Positions 48,601 to 62,049 of a DNA stretch of 64,000 nucleotides are shown here, one piece after another; the stretch's first letter is position 1, and every line of letters begins with the position of its first letter. The position numbers were made by a program, and so were the translations under genes. The notes under the pieces are model-generated. The model worked only from the letters and a program-made list of their open reading frames with translations. It was not told where the DNA came from and did not search any database. This DNA is from Atopsyche davidsoni (taxonomy: Eukaryota > Arthropoda > Insecta > Trichoptera > Hydrobiosidae), in the NCBI GenBank assembly GCA_022113835.1, contig JAILWY010000021.1, positions 7,564,001 through 7,628,000 of the forward strand, written 5' to 3'.

Positions 48601-51600
48601 AATAAAGATGACATTAGGTTTCATGATCAATGGTATAGAATAAGAAACATTAAATGCAGACAATGAAGAAAATAAATCGGATATTATCAAGCGGTAGAAA
48701 ATACACACAAATGTTAATAAATAGAAGAAGAAACACATGCATTTCTAATAGAATACAGATGCAATAAATACAGAAGAAAGGCATTCAGAATAAATAGTAA
48801 GAAAAATGCTACTAATATAGAACATGCAGAAAGATAATAATGCGCGGAAGGTCATAAATGCGATTCTGATTTACATGGCGCTGATCCAATTGGGTAAGGT
48901 GGATATGTCATGGAGAAAACACAGGAGGCCGAATTTGCCCAGGCGATACTCCTTTATATAGAAAATCTAGACTAAAATATAGAATATTATACAAACTCAA
49001 ACCAGATGACGCTTTAATTCAGTATTGTCCAGGCTTTGAAATCTCCCAGTGCCATAGTGAGCTTTTCGCTACGGACAAATTCCAGCCTGTCTTCATTCCA
49101 AGAAAAAGATATGTTTTTGAATAATAATTTATTGTACAGAGAATCCAACAAGCTAAGAGAAAAGTGAGCGGTGTCCATAGAAAAGTATCTGTATTTTAGT
49201 CGATCATTGTGTTGCACAGGTTTACACAGCTGAGAGTACATTTCATGATTCATTACTTTTCCGTGTCATTTCATTTGGTTATGTTTTTTTCAATGAACAC
49301 CGCTTTATTTCATCTTTCAGTTCTCAATAACTGCAATCATTTTTCGGTACGTCCTGGATGATACTGAATTTTCAGTTTCCACTAGTGGCGTAACTACGGT
49401 GGGTCAGGCGTAATGAAATATAAGATAAGGAGAGGGCAGTCATTATGCAAGAATGGTACTCCGGGGTGTTTGGCGCATAGTTACGCCACTGCCGCTCGTT
49501 CCGCCGTTTCTTGCCGGGTGTACTTACGAGTTGATGTAGGAGTCCCCCTGCAGATTCATGGAGTCGGCCAAGCTGCCGGCGAGCTGGTCGGCGCTGGCCG
49601 GAGGAGGGTAGTCCTGCGAGCCCCAGTCCGCGTCGGGCCCGAACACCGAGGGGATGGGAGACAAGCGGCCGCAGGACGAGGCGTTCGAGGAGGCGCGCTG
49701 TCTGAAGTCCGGGGACAGCTGGAAGCCCCCTTGGTTGTTACTGCTTCCCGTGAGTTTCCGTCAGACCGAGTCCGGTTCAGTTCCGAGATCGGAATCAGCA
49801 GGTCCAGACGATACGATTTTAACCAGACGTTCATTTTTTTTCCATTGAGTGTTTGTAGAAGATTTCGAGAGGTGGCGGAGTCGATACGGTGATCGGTTCA
49901 GGGTCGAGCAGACGTCAATTCGATTGTTGGAGAGATGACGAGAAGCGGCAAAAAAATAAAAAAAAACAAAACATAATGCAATACTACAGTATAAAAAAAC
50001 TCATTATTGCTTAGTATACTATGGAAATTTACGACGGACCCGATAAACATTTTTGATTATACATTATGCCAGACTCCATTTCAGAGCGATCAGCACAAAG
50101 ATGCAGTCATGTCGCAAATGCGGATCGAGGATCATTGAATTAAAAGATCTGGCGCTAAGTTACAGAATCATAAATTAAGTTTGAAAAGTTTACCTTTGGA
50201 TTCGTGAATTTTCATAGAGCAATTACAAGATACTTAAACATCTAAATTATTAATCAAATTATAAATGTTTGTAAGCTATTTTTAAATTAAAAAAAACTAA
50301 GAGCATGCTGTATAATATTTGGTTAATTTTTTGCTAGCAATATATCTACGGTGCAAAATCAGCACATTTCATTTTCTCTGCGACCGTCAAACGTAATATT
50401 TTAGTACTATCTCGGGTTTAAAGGGATTCGCGTGGACGTAAAATAAAATAGATAGTTTTAGGAAATCGACGGCCTAAATCAAAAACATAGAAAACAACTC
50501 TACGAGCTACCGCGGGCTGCCTCGCTATTATAAAACATAATACAAAGGTGGATAATATTTCTTAGTCATATTGCTGAGTATACGGAAATTGATTAGGATG
50601 AAGGAAACGGAGAGATGAAAAACGCTCCCGCGGATTCATATTTCATACGGCGGGTGACTGAACGCATTTCACTTTTGGACAAAAACTGTACACGAATATC
50701 AGGAACAAAGAAAACTTAGCGGAGAGCGGAATGAGCATGGACCCGCCGACTCCGGAGTATCAGAGGATAAAAACCTCCATTTGTTATGTACTTCCCCTGT
50801 TGTCAAATCTGCGACCTGCTTGCGTGGGAGTTCTAATAAGGTTTATTAAACGGCCAGAGGAGCCCGAATTAATTACGGCCATCAGCGAAATGGGAATACC
50901 GCAAAAACGTCAAATGCTAGTAAGACATTCAGACAAAAATACCTGAAATTAAATGTATCTATTACAACTTCATATTTCTATTGCTATTGTTAGTATTTAA
51001 ACTACATTAAATATAACTGTTCATAATCTAAAGACTAAAACGAACTCTGATTAAATATAAGTAAGTCGTTGTTCTAAAGCCGAAACAGTGTTTTTGTATC
51101 TCTATAGTTGTAAGTAACACCCATAGCTCAGTAGACACATTAATATTTATTATATAAATATTTATATTGCAAAAATTCTATAATTGTTTTCTTTCACTTC
51201 GCAGGGTATTACTTCGGTATAGATATATTCCTTCAACATGGTTAATTTTATTTGATATATTTAATTAAATTTTATAATAAAAACACTAATTCATGCAATG
51301 TATTATCAATATTAACCCATATTAAGATATCAATGTAATTAACCGTGTTGAGGGGCTATGCAATTATTGGCACTAGTAGTAATGTCTACACCCTACGGTC
51401 TGAGGTCTCTGGGTGCTGGGGTGGGTGACGTACCTGTGGAGGGGTGAGTCCGGGAACATATCCAGCCCCTCGGACACGGAGCTGCTGGGAGAGGGTGTTG
51501 CATCAGCCGCCTGGCCGCTTCTCAAAGCCTCCACCTAGTTAGAAAAAACTTGTAAAGGTCGCAAAGGTTGTAAGGTATATAACCTTTAAAGCCAAAATCC

Positions 51601-51918
51601 ACAACAGATATTGAAAAATAATTAAAAAGTTTGATTTTGTAATATTTTTTCTATTTGAAATCATCATCATCATCATCACCAACGTCACACGCACTTCTAT
51701 TAAAATTTAGGGTTGGGGTGCTGCAAGTGGCCTACCTTCTTTTTGACTCGCCCCCTGCGCTTCTCAAACTTGGACGTCTCCATGGAGGCTGCCCGCCGCC
51801 GGACCGACTTGCCCGGCTTGGCGTCAGGGTTGATCATCCACCAGGACGACTTCCCCGTACCCTCATTCTGCACCCTCATGAAGCGGTTATGCAGCGACAG
51901 ATTATGCCGGATGGAGTT
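45607..51918 (-). CDS. foxo: Forkhead box O transcription factor (foxo), C-terminal seven exons
   Basis: Insulin/PI3K-AKT-regulated transcription factor controlling stress resistance, growth and metabolism (family knowledge). Exons in transcript order are 51736-51918, 51434-51534, 49528-49740, 47873-48023, 46803-46965, 46282-46478 and 45607-45861. Splice sites are GT-AG, phases agree, and the sum is 1263 nt (420 aa plus stop). The first exon starts mid-forkhead at [19 protein letters not shown], the usual foxo exon boundary. It includes [20 protein letters not shown], with the AKT site RRRAAS inside the nuclear localisation signal. Exon 49528-49740 carries a second RxRxxS site (RQRASS) in [20 protein letters not shown]. 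Exon 46282-46478 plus the next holds the acidic transactivation block [20 protein letters not shown] and [12 protein letters not shown]. The last exon encodes a long Gln/His tract and ends APSWVH. The N-terminal exons are not in this window. Confidence 0.96.
45710..45812 (-). repeat. CAG/CAA repeat encoding the foxo polyglutamine tract
   Basis: About 34 codons, mostly Gln with scattered His, Leu, Asn and Phe. Mixed CAG/CAA usage on the coding strand. Likely length-polymorphic. Confidence 0.9.
45862..46281 (-). other. foxo last intron
   Basis: GT-AG intron of about 420 nt, AT-rich, with no embedded feature seen. Confidence 0.8.
46479..46802 (-). other. foxo intron
   Basis: About 320 nt. Contains a poly-A run near 46608-46624 on the plus strand; otherwise plain. 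Confidence 0.8.
46966..47872 (-). other. foxo intron
   Basis: About 900 nt, AT-rich, with poly-A and poly-T runs. The open frame at 47367-47600 has no family resemblance. Confidence 0.8.
48144..48181. repeat. Imperfect hairpin
   Basis: ATTTTACCC..GCCT..TTTAAA..AGGC..GGGTAAAAT: a roughly 15-bp stem with a small loop in a foxo intron. Confidence 0.6.
49384..49490. mobile_element. 107-bp MITE-like element with 13-bp perfect terminal inverted repeats
   Basis: Left AGTGGCGTAACTA (49384-49396), right TAGTTACGCCACT (49478-49490), with no coding capacity. The AGTGGCGTAACTA-type end resembles hAT-derived MITEs (inference). The flanks give no clear 8-bp target duplication. It ends 37 nt from the exon edge at 49528 in foxo. 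Confidence 0.75.
49741..51433 (-). other. foxo intron
   Basis: About 1.7 kb. The acceptor CAG next to 49740 lacks a clear pyrimidine tract (it is preceded by GACGGAAACTCACGGGAAG), so the site is weak, yet it restores frame exactly. The open frame at 50731-50946 is not recognised. Confidence 0.75.
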
Positions 51919-53700
51919 CTGGAAATAATAAAACAAGCCATTGAATCACAGCGTACCATCATTATATTATAACGTAGGTGGTAATATTTACATTTAGAGC
52001 ATTGGGGTCAAGTTGTCGAGCTGTATATATTATTTCGTGACAATAATTTGCATATATTGGTATTTGAATATATATATAAATTAAAAGTTGACAACAGTTT
52101 ATATATTATAATAAAAATAAAACAAAACATTATTACAAACGGATGAGCGTGTTTGTACATCTGAATTCTACGTGGAAATATAGGAAAAGCGCACGAAGGA
52201 AATAACAGATATGAAGTTATTAATAGCTAGATTTATACATCTATCAACCATCAACCGAATCCAAAATGGATTTCCACAAAACTTTTAATCTCGCAGCAAT
52301 AAAACGTCGGGAGCATTAGTAGAGCAAATCATAAAAATGTCACAATGGATGCAGAGTGAGGGGGGAGGGCCATAAAGGCCGTCGTAAATTAACACCGCTA
52401 AGAGGAGCCGACCGACTACACATATTTAAATTATCGTCACTCCAGTGTCTGCAGCTCTCTGCTAATAAACATTATGACCCAACGACCCCCGCATCCTATT
52501 GAACTATGTGTCAGATCCCGTAAACAAATACTTATTATTTATTTTAAAAAAAGTTTTTTGATTTTACAGGTAATTTTTTCTAGGGGTAATTTACACTATT
52601 TGTTGTGTTGATACATTAAAACTCAGGTTATCTAAACAAGACGTCTAAAATACAAAAAATGAGAGCGCTTTCAATTATCGAGAGTTTTTTCCTAAATGAT
52701 ATTAAATGTAAGCAAATTTACAAGCAGATAAGGTCGATTAGATCTATGGCGTTTAATTCAAGCTATTATATCCCCGCAATTTGGTTTACTATAACAGAAA
52801 GATCAATTTTTTTTTCTTTCGAGAATTTATAATTTTCATATATTTAATAAAAAAATATTTCAGTTTGGATTTTCTGCTGCAGTTCATATTTATAAAAACA
52901 ACGTTAAAAAATTATTTGGATTAAGCAGATTAATACAAAAAAAATAGAGGAATACTAGAACGGTTTATCGAGGTATAAATGAGCACTCGTTTTTCATAAA
53001 ATATAAGAAGCAAAATGTCGTACTCCTCGATCTTCATTTTAAGACTTATAAAACGAAGATAAAATATTCTTAAGTGAAGATAGCGAGGAAAAATCCGAAC
53101 TTCAATAAGTACTTTTAGTTTTTAAAACTTAATTTTGTGCAGAGTCGGAGAGTTCTGGATGAAGAGAAACACTAAATAATCGGAAGCGACTTTACAACTC
53201 CGGAGAAGCAAAATGGACGCGGAACGGCCGAGTCTCCGGTATTAATGAAACGATTTAATCCGAAGGCAAAATATTAAGGGCGAGTTGTCATTTTTCAGTG
53301 CACTTTTACGAGTGGAAGCCTTTATAGTTCTCCTCGCGCACGGCGGATATAAAATTTTAATGCCGCGAAGATTTGGGGTTAATAAATACGGGGAAGCATT
53401 GTCTCAACCGATGTCGGGCATTGTCTCAGCCCGCGACATATAAAAGTGTGTTTAACGGCCGCCTTTACTGTTTCACTATTCAAAGCAAATAATGTTTCGA
53501 CCGCAGAGTTAATAACTGTGATCACCGTTCAAACAATATGTAGGCAGTAAAGTGCTTTATGTGCGGTGCCCGTCGGTGCATCGCCGCCATTGCTACCATC
53601 CTGCAAGGCGACGCTCGCCCGCTGCGGCTTTGTTCGCGATGCGAATGACCTTGCCCGGTACGATGAAAAACATTTGAAGAGAAATAAGTATTAATTAGAA

Positions 53701-53860
53701 TTAATATTTTTGAATAAAATACTTGAGTGATTTTCCACATTTCCAACGTGAAAGGTTGGCGAAACCGGTCACAAATAAAAACGAACATGTGGAAAATCAC
53801 TCAAGTATTTTATTCAAAAATATTAAAATGGAATTCCACCAAGTACTCTCTGTCAAAAAT
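53701..53860 (+). mobile_element. Penelope-like/hammerhead-associated repeat, copy 2, with a 40-bp perfect inverted duplication
   Basis: 53701-53740 is the exact reverse complement of 53787-53826. The 46-nt spacer contains CCAAC GTGAAAG GTTGG C GAAACCGGTC, a hammerhead stem-II hairpin followed by the GAAA core and a minimal stem III/cleavage triplet. AATAAA (53774-53779), GTGGAA (53789-53794) and ATGGAATTCCACC (53829-53840) follow. The upstream CTGATGA half of the ribozyme is absent, replaced by the inverted arm. Confidence 0.65.
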
Positions 53861-56800
53861 ATTGAATTTCTTATTATTTAAAAGTAAGAAATATTCAATT
53901 ATTTAAAACACACAGAGGACTAAATATTGAGAAAAAAAATGTATATATTAGTTATTACTGTGAAGATGTTTTTACAAAATGCCACCGACAGTCCACGTTT
54001 TTTAAATTTAAATTTGTATCTAAATGAAATTTTATCAAACCTGACGTAAAGAACTTTGCAAAAAAAAAAAAAGGTTATGCGATCATTATGCTGCTAGAAA
54101 CCACAGCCTTTAACAATAGTTTTAACCGAAAGTTAGTTGATTCTTTGGTTCAGTTGTTTTGAGCGTCGGCTCTTGGCTAATAGTTTTCTGGTTTGATACA
54201 AATGTATGGAGGATTCAAATCAAAGTTTATGTACATTACAAACATAAACAACAGGAAAGGAAATTATTTTAAATATTATAAAACCTAATTTCGTCACCTA
54301 CGGGTAGATTATGGCTGGGAACTTCTAGTATTAAATTAACAATATATAGTGTTTAGCGCACATTTAATTAAGTCCGACCGCTAAAAACGCTCTTCAATAA
54401 AAAGCAAATGCTTGATATTAATCAAATTCTTGGCCCGTTGTATTTTTCAGGGAGATTTTTTTTTATTAACAAATTAAAAATATTGAGGTCACTAAGTATA
54501 AAATTTAACAACTCCTGAGTAATGACAAGTGGGAGCGAAATTATTTTTTTTTCATTGCATAACATCCACGAAAAGTTTGAAAGGGACTAGAAAAGCGAAA
54601 AAATAAGAGCTATAAAAATTCATGAGGACGGTCATCATGTTCGATATTTACGGGGTTCGTGAAGAGTTTTGAATAGAAAAAATGTACGCTTATTGTGAAA
54701 TGGAATAAAAACCGAATTATATCAGTAGCGAATTCACACAAAAGGTGACAGATAACTGCCAGAAGTATATGTCTTTTTTCATCGACAATTTTTTATTATT
54801 TTTATTCTCTCGCCGTTATAAAAACATTTTCGCGCGGACGACCACAGTAAAAGTTTAGAATATTTTTATATCGACCAATAAACAACCGAGTGATAAAGAA
54901 ATAAAACGGCGACGAGGACTGGCTGAAAAATATTTTAGTGGACATCAATTAAAACTTTAAGAAGGGAGTCCCCGCTGACGTGCGGAAATTTGATTGACGG
55001 GGAATGTTGTTCTTCAGTCGACCGCATTACTTTACATTCGTTAAAAAATATAACGTAATTGTTAGTAGAAAATATCTGACTTGAATATTAACACTAAATA
55101 AAAGAAAAACCCACAGTATAATGCGTAATGAGCTACTGGACAGCATGCGGTTTACACAAGTATAAGAGCATTGCGTGCCATACGATTTTTGTTATTTATG
55201 AAATTTTGCGGTCGTGAATTATATACCTAAATTTATAGCTAAAATACATTAATTTTCTATCCAAATGGGTTTTTTTTATTAAAAGTATCCTACATAATTC
55301 TTAAAGGTTTTTTTTAAATTTTGAAATTCATCTTTTCAATGAGTTTTATATGAATTACTAAATATATTTTAATAAGTTGATATAAAATCAGAAAAAAAAC
55401 AAATAATGTTTGTCATTTATTAAAACATTCCTCGACGAATTAAAACAACATCCATTAAAATCTACTGAAAGTAATACTAAAAACTAAATTCATATTAAAA
55501 AAAAGACAAGACTAAAATGGCAACTTACAAGAATGTGTCAAAATTTATTTTAATTTCTGAATCGATTTTTATTTAACAGATATTTTCAATGATTACATAT
55601 TTCAAAGAACATTGTTCAAAATTTTTTTTTTTTTTTTTTAAATTTTCCAATGTTTCGTTTTCAAATTCGTTTGATGAATCTCAAGTAACCCGAAGATCCC
55701 AAAATAGCTGGCAGACATTCAGACTTGATTCGCGTCTGTACAAGCAGAGGTCATTTACTAGAAGACGAGTTTTATTACAACCCAATATCCAAAATTACAC
55801 GAGGAGCTCGTATGACCCAAATACGGGAGAAAGACTGACAATCCCTATTAATTCAAGCGCCGGAATAAAACATAAAATGATACAGATATCACGCCGGTCG
55901 GCCGCTTGGCAGTGCACTATCTCACCTCGAGTTTTTCTTCCCTTTATCTGGCGCCCCCTCCCCGGGCCTCGCAGGCGCCAGGGTACCTACAACCCTTGGC
56001 GGAAGGTAACGCGGCCGTGCCCGGGGAGAAGCGCCCCCGACTGGGACATATTTCACATCGCTATTGTCAGGTGACCGAATTCAATTATTTATCATCTGTG
56101 CAAAATTTATAGCTACACACGATGTAGACATAAAAAAGAAAAAAAAAATTTAAAAGTGGTGTAAGCCATGGGTACAACGAAGCATTGAACTGTGATTGTA
56201 AAAAGCACATTTAAACATATAAAAATAATCTTTTCGCTACCTACTTTGATATATATATTTAGTAAAATAGAGTACAATACAATTCGGCAGTAATAAAGTT
56301 GTTTAATTAAATTATAAGTCTGTTGTATAACAAAAGCAGGGTAGGATATTTTTACATGTAACTTTACAAGTGTTTACGGCCTGCGGACGAATAATCTATT
56401 CTTTCAATAAGATTCCATTACAATAAATCCCCGTGTTAGTACACGAGCGGCCGATGATGTAACGCGCTCGCATACACGCACTAATTAGCTTCTCAATTTA
56501 TATCCGCATTCAAATTTATACGCAAGACCATTTCAATAATTCAATCGGAGAGGACACTCCCCCTTCTCTCGCGGCACGGCGCAAACTTCTCTTTCTAAAT
56601 CTACCTCCGAAATAAATACGTATACGTAGTCGGGTACTCTAGAGCGGCGGCCGCGGGCCACAAGGGCGTAACGGCCACCCCGGGGCCGCGGGGCTTTGCG
56701 CCGTGGGGAGAGCGTCGCAAAGGCGCGAGTCGCTCGGGCCTCGGGGAGCTTTTTTGGGAGATTTCTCTTTTTCGGGGACGGAGGCAGGCGCCGAGAATCC

Positions 56801-59800
56801 TACGGTAGACATATTCACGGGGAAACTTGCTAACGGTACCGTGAAAAACTTTTCCCCGTTTCAATCTTCTCAGATGTATGTATTTCTGAAATACAGCCCG
56901 TTAATAACTATCGTTAATCCTCTGGTCGTGTAAATTATTGTCAAAACGTTTCAGCGCCGCGCCCGGCCGGCACCGGATAACGCAGACTTATGGCCGGATA
57001 GTTTTTAACATATTTTTAATTGATGACGCGCGGATTTATAGCCGAGATTAACAAAAAGTGGAGATCGGGAAGTCTTCTTTCAGAGATATTGATAATTCTG
57101 TGAAATAAATTCCCAAAGAAACTTTGCGAAATTGATTAAGCTTTTTGGTAATTAATGTATTTACCTTGTACATGCAAATTAATGCCCTTGCGAAATATTT
57201 ATTTTACGTTTCCACGTTTGTTAAAGTATTAAGGAATTAATGTTAATATTAAAATAATATTTATTATATTAATTCCGATAATCCGGGCAATATATTTATT
57301 TTTTCTATTACATAATAACGATTTTTTTTCTTTGAAAAATTTGCGGGTGTTCAAGAACCTATCCGAGTATGATAATGATTTTTTCTTTCAAAAGTGATTT
57401 AATATTAAATATAGAAACTTAATATTTACCTGATAATAAAATACATGGATACGTCTGAGACTGAAAAATATTATAAATAAAATTGCAAATAATCTTTCAG
57501 GAGAGGCCTTCAAACTGCAGCTCTCTTGAGCTTAACATTACTTTTAATATGCATACGTTTGGGATCTTTATCATTAGGAAAAATAATAGAATTGGTATTA
57601 TAAATAATTTAAGATAAACACTATTTTAGACATTTAATATTTTTATTACTATGTTTATATATTTCAGGCGTTCGTTTTATTAATATATATTTTATAAAGT
57701 TGGAATGTTAAAAAATGATGTGTATAAAATAAAATCATAAAAACAACCCAAGCTGAAAATTTAAAAACATTGAAATGATAATTTCTGTTATTTACTTTAT
57801 AGCAACTTTTTTGTATGAATTGAAAAGCCATTATTGCAAAATAAATAGTAACTTGGTTATTAAAATATTATAAATTGATTTTTATTTTAGTAAGGCTTGT
57901 TATAAAAGTAACTTAAATGCACCATTAACGTGCATCAATGTATCATGAAATAGAGTTATATTATTTTATTTGGTTTTAAAAATATGACATGCAAAATATT
58001 TCAATCATAATTGCTTGCATAATTAGGCTACTTGAATAATCTCAATGTCATTAGATGAACTCAAAAATGTCAGAACCCTGAAATGAACGCGGATACTTTG
58101 ATACCTCAAGTACAAAAAATACAATATTATCAACAAATTTATATGGAACTAATAAACATTACGAGACAGTATAAAGGTGATTAAAATCTCGCCACAAGTG
58201 CCTCTGCGCTGTGCAATTAAACACTCGTGTCCAGAGCGCTCTTGGGCAATGCTCAAAGCAAGACACGCGAGTTTTTCAAACCAGTCGATATGGAAATATT
58301 TATATTTTACAGCTGGGCTTATTTAAATGTGAGGTTATGTGTGGCGCCGAGGAGTCCGCCGCGGAGGTGCGCGGAGGGAGGAGGTGAAATGCGAGGACTG
58401 CCTTTCTGAGGCTCCCCGAGAGAGGACAAGTGGGCCTCCCCAGGAAAACCATTACATGTTATGTAAACTAGGCGCGTGCTTTGAAAGTATTGTACGAAAC
58501 GCTACCAGATCTCGCCCCGGAGCCACATGGTTAGCAGCGGCGGCGTTGGTACCCAGAATAAAATGTATCCGAAAAATACCCGTATAGTACTAGCAAAAGC
58601 GCGTTAAAAAAATTATTACGATAAATGACAATTAAAAATTAATAATTGAATTCCTGTGCATTTGTATCTTCTATAATTTTTTTACCAAAAGAAATAGTAT
58701 ATATAGTATTAGCTGTGTTTGCACATATTTCTTTATTTATAACTGGATTATTGGTAATTGTAAAGTGATGAAACGTCATCCAAGTTCAATATGCAGCCAA
58801 AAGTAATATTTTAACCATTTTTAAATAAAACCATATACGGTAAAATATACTGCGTACATATTTTGAACAAAAATAAAAAAAATGTTGAGCTCAGCTAGTT
58901 GCAAGTGCGTGTGAATCCCGAGAATTAAATTTTACTGACGCTAGTATTACATGATGCAGTTATATTTAAAATCAGCAGATTTCGTCGTGTATCTTATTGA
59001 AAAAAGTACATACGCGATAAGGCAAAAAAATAAACAATTAAAATACATAAAAAAACATATTATTGTCTATTTTTTTTAAGTTTAAAGAGTTTCTTTAAAA
59101 ATAAAATGTTATAGCATGTTAAATAGTTAAAATCCTTAGGATAACGCGTAATATACAAGCAGATCGTCAAGTTAGTATAAGTGTAATAATTTTTTTTTAT
59201 GTCAATTAGGCGACAGAATCACTGCAGTTTTTAAAACATATCTATTAATTTAAGTAATTGTGATTTTTTGGCAGTGCTTATAAAGTTGGCAAAGCAATGT
59301 AACAAGTGTTTTGAAAGATGTGGCACTCATTACCAGAGGGATGTTGATAGCTGCTTCAGGAAACACGAGAGAGGTTTTTCTGTGGTTAAAGAATTTAAAA
59401 AATAATAAATAAATTATAAGTAATAAAAAAATAATCTCAAAATATACAGCCAACAGAAAAAATACACAATCCAAATCATTTAATTATTTATACCGAAAGT
59501 GATATAAACAAGGTCGCGCAATCAGCAAATGGTTAGCGAGGATCGTCAATTTTAAATCAAGTCAAACAAGATTGTAGTTTTAAATAATAAAGGATTTATT
59601 CTAGCCTGCAGTTAGCGGGTGACTCGCGTACGTAATCAGAGGCATGCGACTTAAATTATTGAGTGAGCAAGGATTCCTCGGAGCTAAAGAAAATTCATTC
59701 TCCGAAGAAAGCCGCACGAAGGTTTTAAAACAATAATGAGGATGACAGGAAAAGCTACGAATTGTTTATTCCGATTAATAGACAGACGTCAGCGGCTGGA

Positions 59801-61710
59801 AGGACCGTTACGAGGCACTTCTCTCTAATTCATTATGCCATAGATTTATGTCGATAGTTTGGAGTTCTCGGCCTTTGAATTATCAGTCATCAGTTCGAGA
59901 AATAAATTAAATTCCTTTATAAAGATGTTCTTCAAAGACAACTCCTGTCATGCCGAAACGAGCAATATTATTTTGAATATGAGAAATATCATCAATATGG
60001 TATATATAGTCTATTATTAAAAAAAAAAAACACTATGAATAATTTAAAAGGTCTCATAGTTATAACCCTTCATCTAGCTGCAGCGTAAGGAATTAAAACG
60101 ATGATATACAGCCGAAATCATCCATTTTATCTTCTAAAAGTTTGCCGCGACGCGCACTCCTTTCGTGGAGCGGTAATCAGTTTTAATCTCAGCAATACTC
60201 ACTAATCACCGTTAATCTCATAAAGAGGTAGATCGACTAATTCCATTTTAATTGAGCCAGGACATTTAATTGTTCTCATCCCTGTCGGAAGGCGCCCCTC
60301 GACACTTGTCAAGCGCCGGGGGCGGGGGCGGCCGGGAGGGGCGGCAGCCTTCATCTTAAAATTATGCTGTCAACGCAAGTGACAAATCGAATTACGCGAG
60401 TTACTGAAAGATTACGAAGAATGTCTTCACAAGCGTTATTTAGCATATTAGATAGCGCCATGACTGGCTGTGAGCAATTTTCTTGACACGCCGCGGAGCC
60501 GCGCTGCTCAGAATTAACTTTGCGATCGGCGGCTGTGACGTCACGCGGCACCTGTCAGCAGTGCGCGGCCTCACACAATTACCAATTCAGACGAAAGTTT
60601 CATAACCTCATTACCGACTGATTTCATTCGCACTCTGACGTGAAAAATTAAGACACTGTCTAGCGTTTAATTTGGGATGAAAAGAATGTATTTGAAATCG
60701 CTCTCGCCTTGCAGGGGCTCCCGGCTCCGAGGCGGCGCGCGGGCCGGTTCAGCCAGAGCTTTGATAATCTTCACATTAACATATCAAGTCATCCACAGAT
60801 CTATATTACTTTATAACATTATAACATTTTTAGGAATTATTTCCCAAATCTACTCTAATTTTGTCAATTCAAATCATTTAAATTTTGGTTATATAAACAA
60901 CCAAGCAATCAATACCATCAGTGAACATTTTTTTTTTTAAACGCTGAAGAATTTTGTAATAGTTTGTGATAAATTATTTAAAGAACATAATCAATATTTA
61001 ATAAATCAAACATTATATTTAAAACAGCACGACACCCGTTAATAAAAATTTTAAAGGGTTCAACCGTAAGTTATTCTTCGGAAACTTTCGCAAAGAAGTC
61101 AAGTTGCAGCTTGAAGTATCAACCCAAAAAAGCTCGTGCCATAAAGGACCGTGCCGTAAGAGTTCAGTACGTTGCATAAGCGGCGAACACTTCTCGAATT
61201 AAAAATACGGCGAAAGAAGTCCGCAGCGCCGGAGCCAACGCACTCGGCCCGGCGGAAGGAGCGGCTCCGGCTAAAGTGAGTATTTAAGTTGATTAGGGGA
61301 GATTTGTGTAGTCGCAGGAGTCGGGAACTTCTGCCTCGCTCTCCTGCGGCAAATTAGGATAACGGGCTGAGTGGCCTCGATCGCCTGTTAAACCAGGAAT
61401 ATCCGTGTCGATGGCCCGCCATTGATCCCCGACAAGTGCCCGCGCGGACTTGCCAGCAAAAGGACTCGATTTCGGGTCGACGCACAAATCTACTAGTCAA
61501 CCGATTGCTAATCGCCAAAATTTGGATATAAACATAAATATATTTTCGAATTGAAAAAAAGTGTAATAAAACTTCAATTTACACGAGTGCATTTCTGAAA
61601 GGCGCAAAAAAGTTCGCAACAAATCCTTCAGCACCTCGGGCGGCATCAGTCAGGGCGGGCGGGGCCGGCGCCAGGCGCCCGGCGGACTGTAAATCGTCTC
61701 CCTGTCAGGG

Positions 61711-61737
61711 CCCCGCTCCCCGCTCCCCGCTCCCCGC
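61711..61737. repeat. CCCCGCT tandem repeat
   Basis: Three to four CCCCGCT units within a CpG-rich patch of the foxo intron. Confidence 0.85.
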
Positions 61738-62049
61738 CACTTGGGCGGATCTCACTTTCAATTAGTGGACAGGCTTTTTCGGTGTATTGATTTAATGGAT
61801 TTTTTTCGATATTGCAATCACTAAAGTAAAGGTGGGTAATTAGAATTATTCAGTAGTGTGTTACGTATTCTACCTCGCCCAGGTAGGGTTTAATGTTTGT
61901 GAAAGCCGCAGCCGGGAACTGCCACTGTGACGACGTTATCGTGCGACGATATTTTGTATAAATATATATTTTAATATTAAGTTTTTTTGATAAACGTTTG
62001 CGTATTTTGTCGCGAATATGATCGAAATAAAATTAAAATATATATATAT

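Larger units (their letters stand above)
48024..49527 (-). other. foxo intron
   Basis: About 1.5 kb. Includes a GGTAAAAT/ATTTTACC-type hairpin (about 48144-48181) and a 107-bp MITE-like element at 49384-49490, close to the 5' splice site. Confidence 0.8.

Noticed and set aside
59250..59474. Weak resemblance on the minus strand (FPEAAINIP..SFKTLV) to a LINE reverse transcriptase C-terminus
   Set aside because: Only a short match, hydrophobic low-complexity sequence around it, and no second block to support it.
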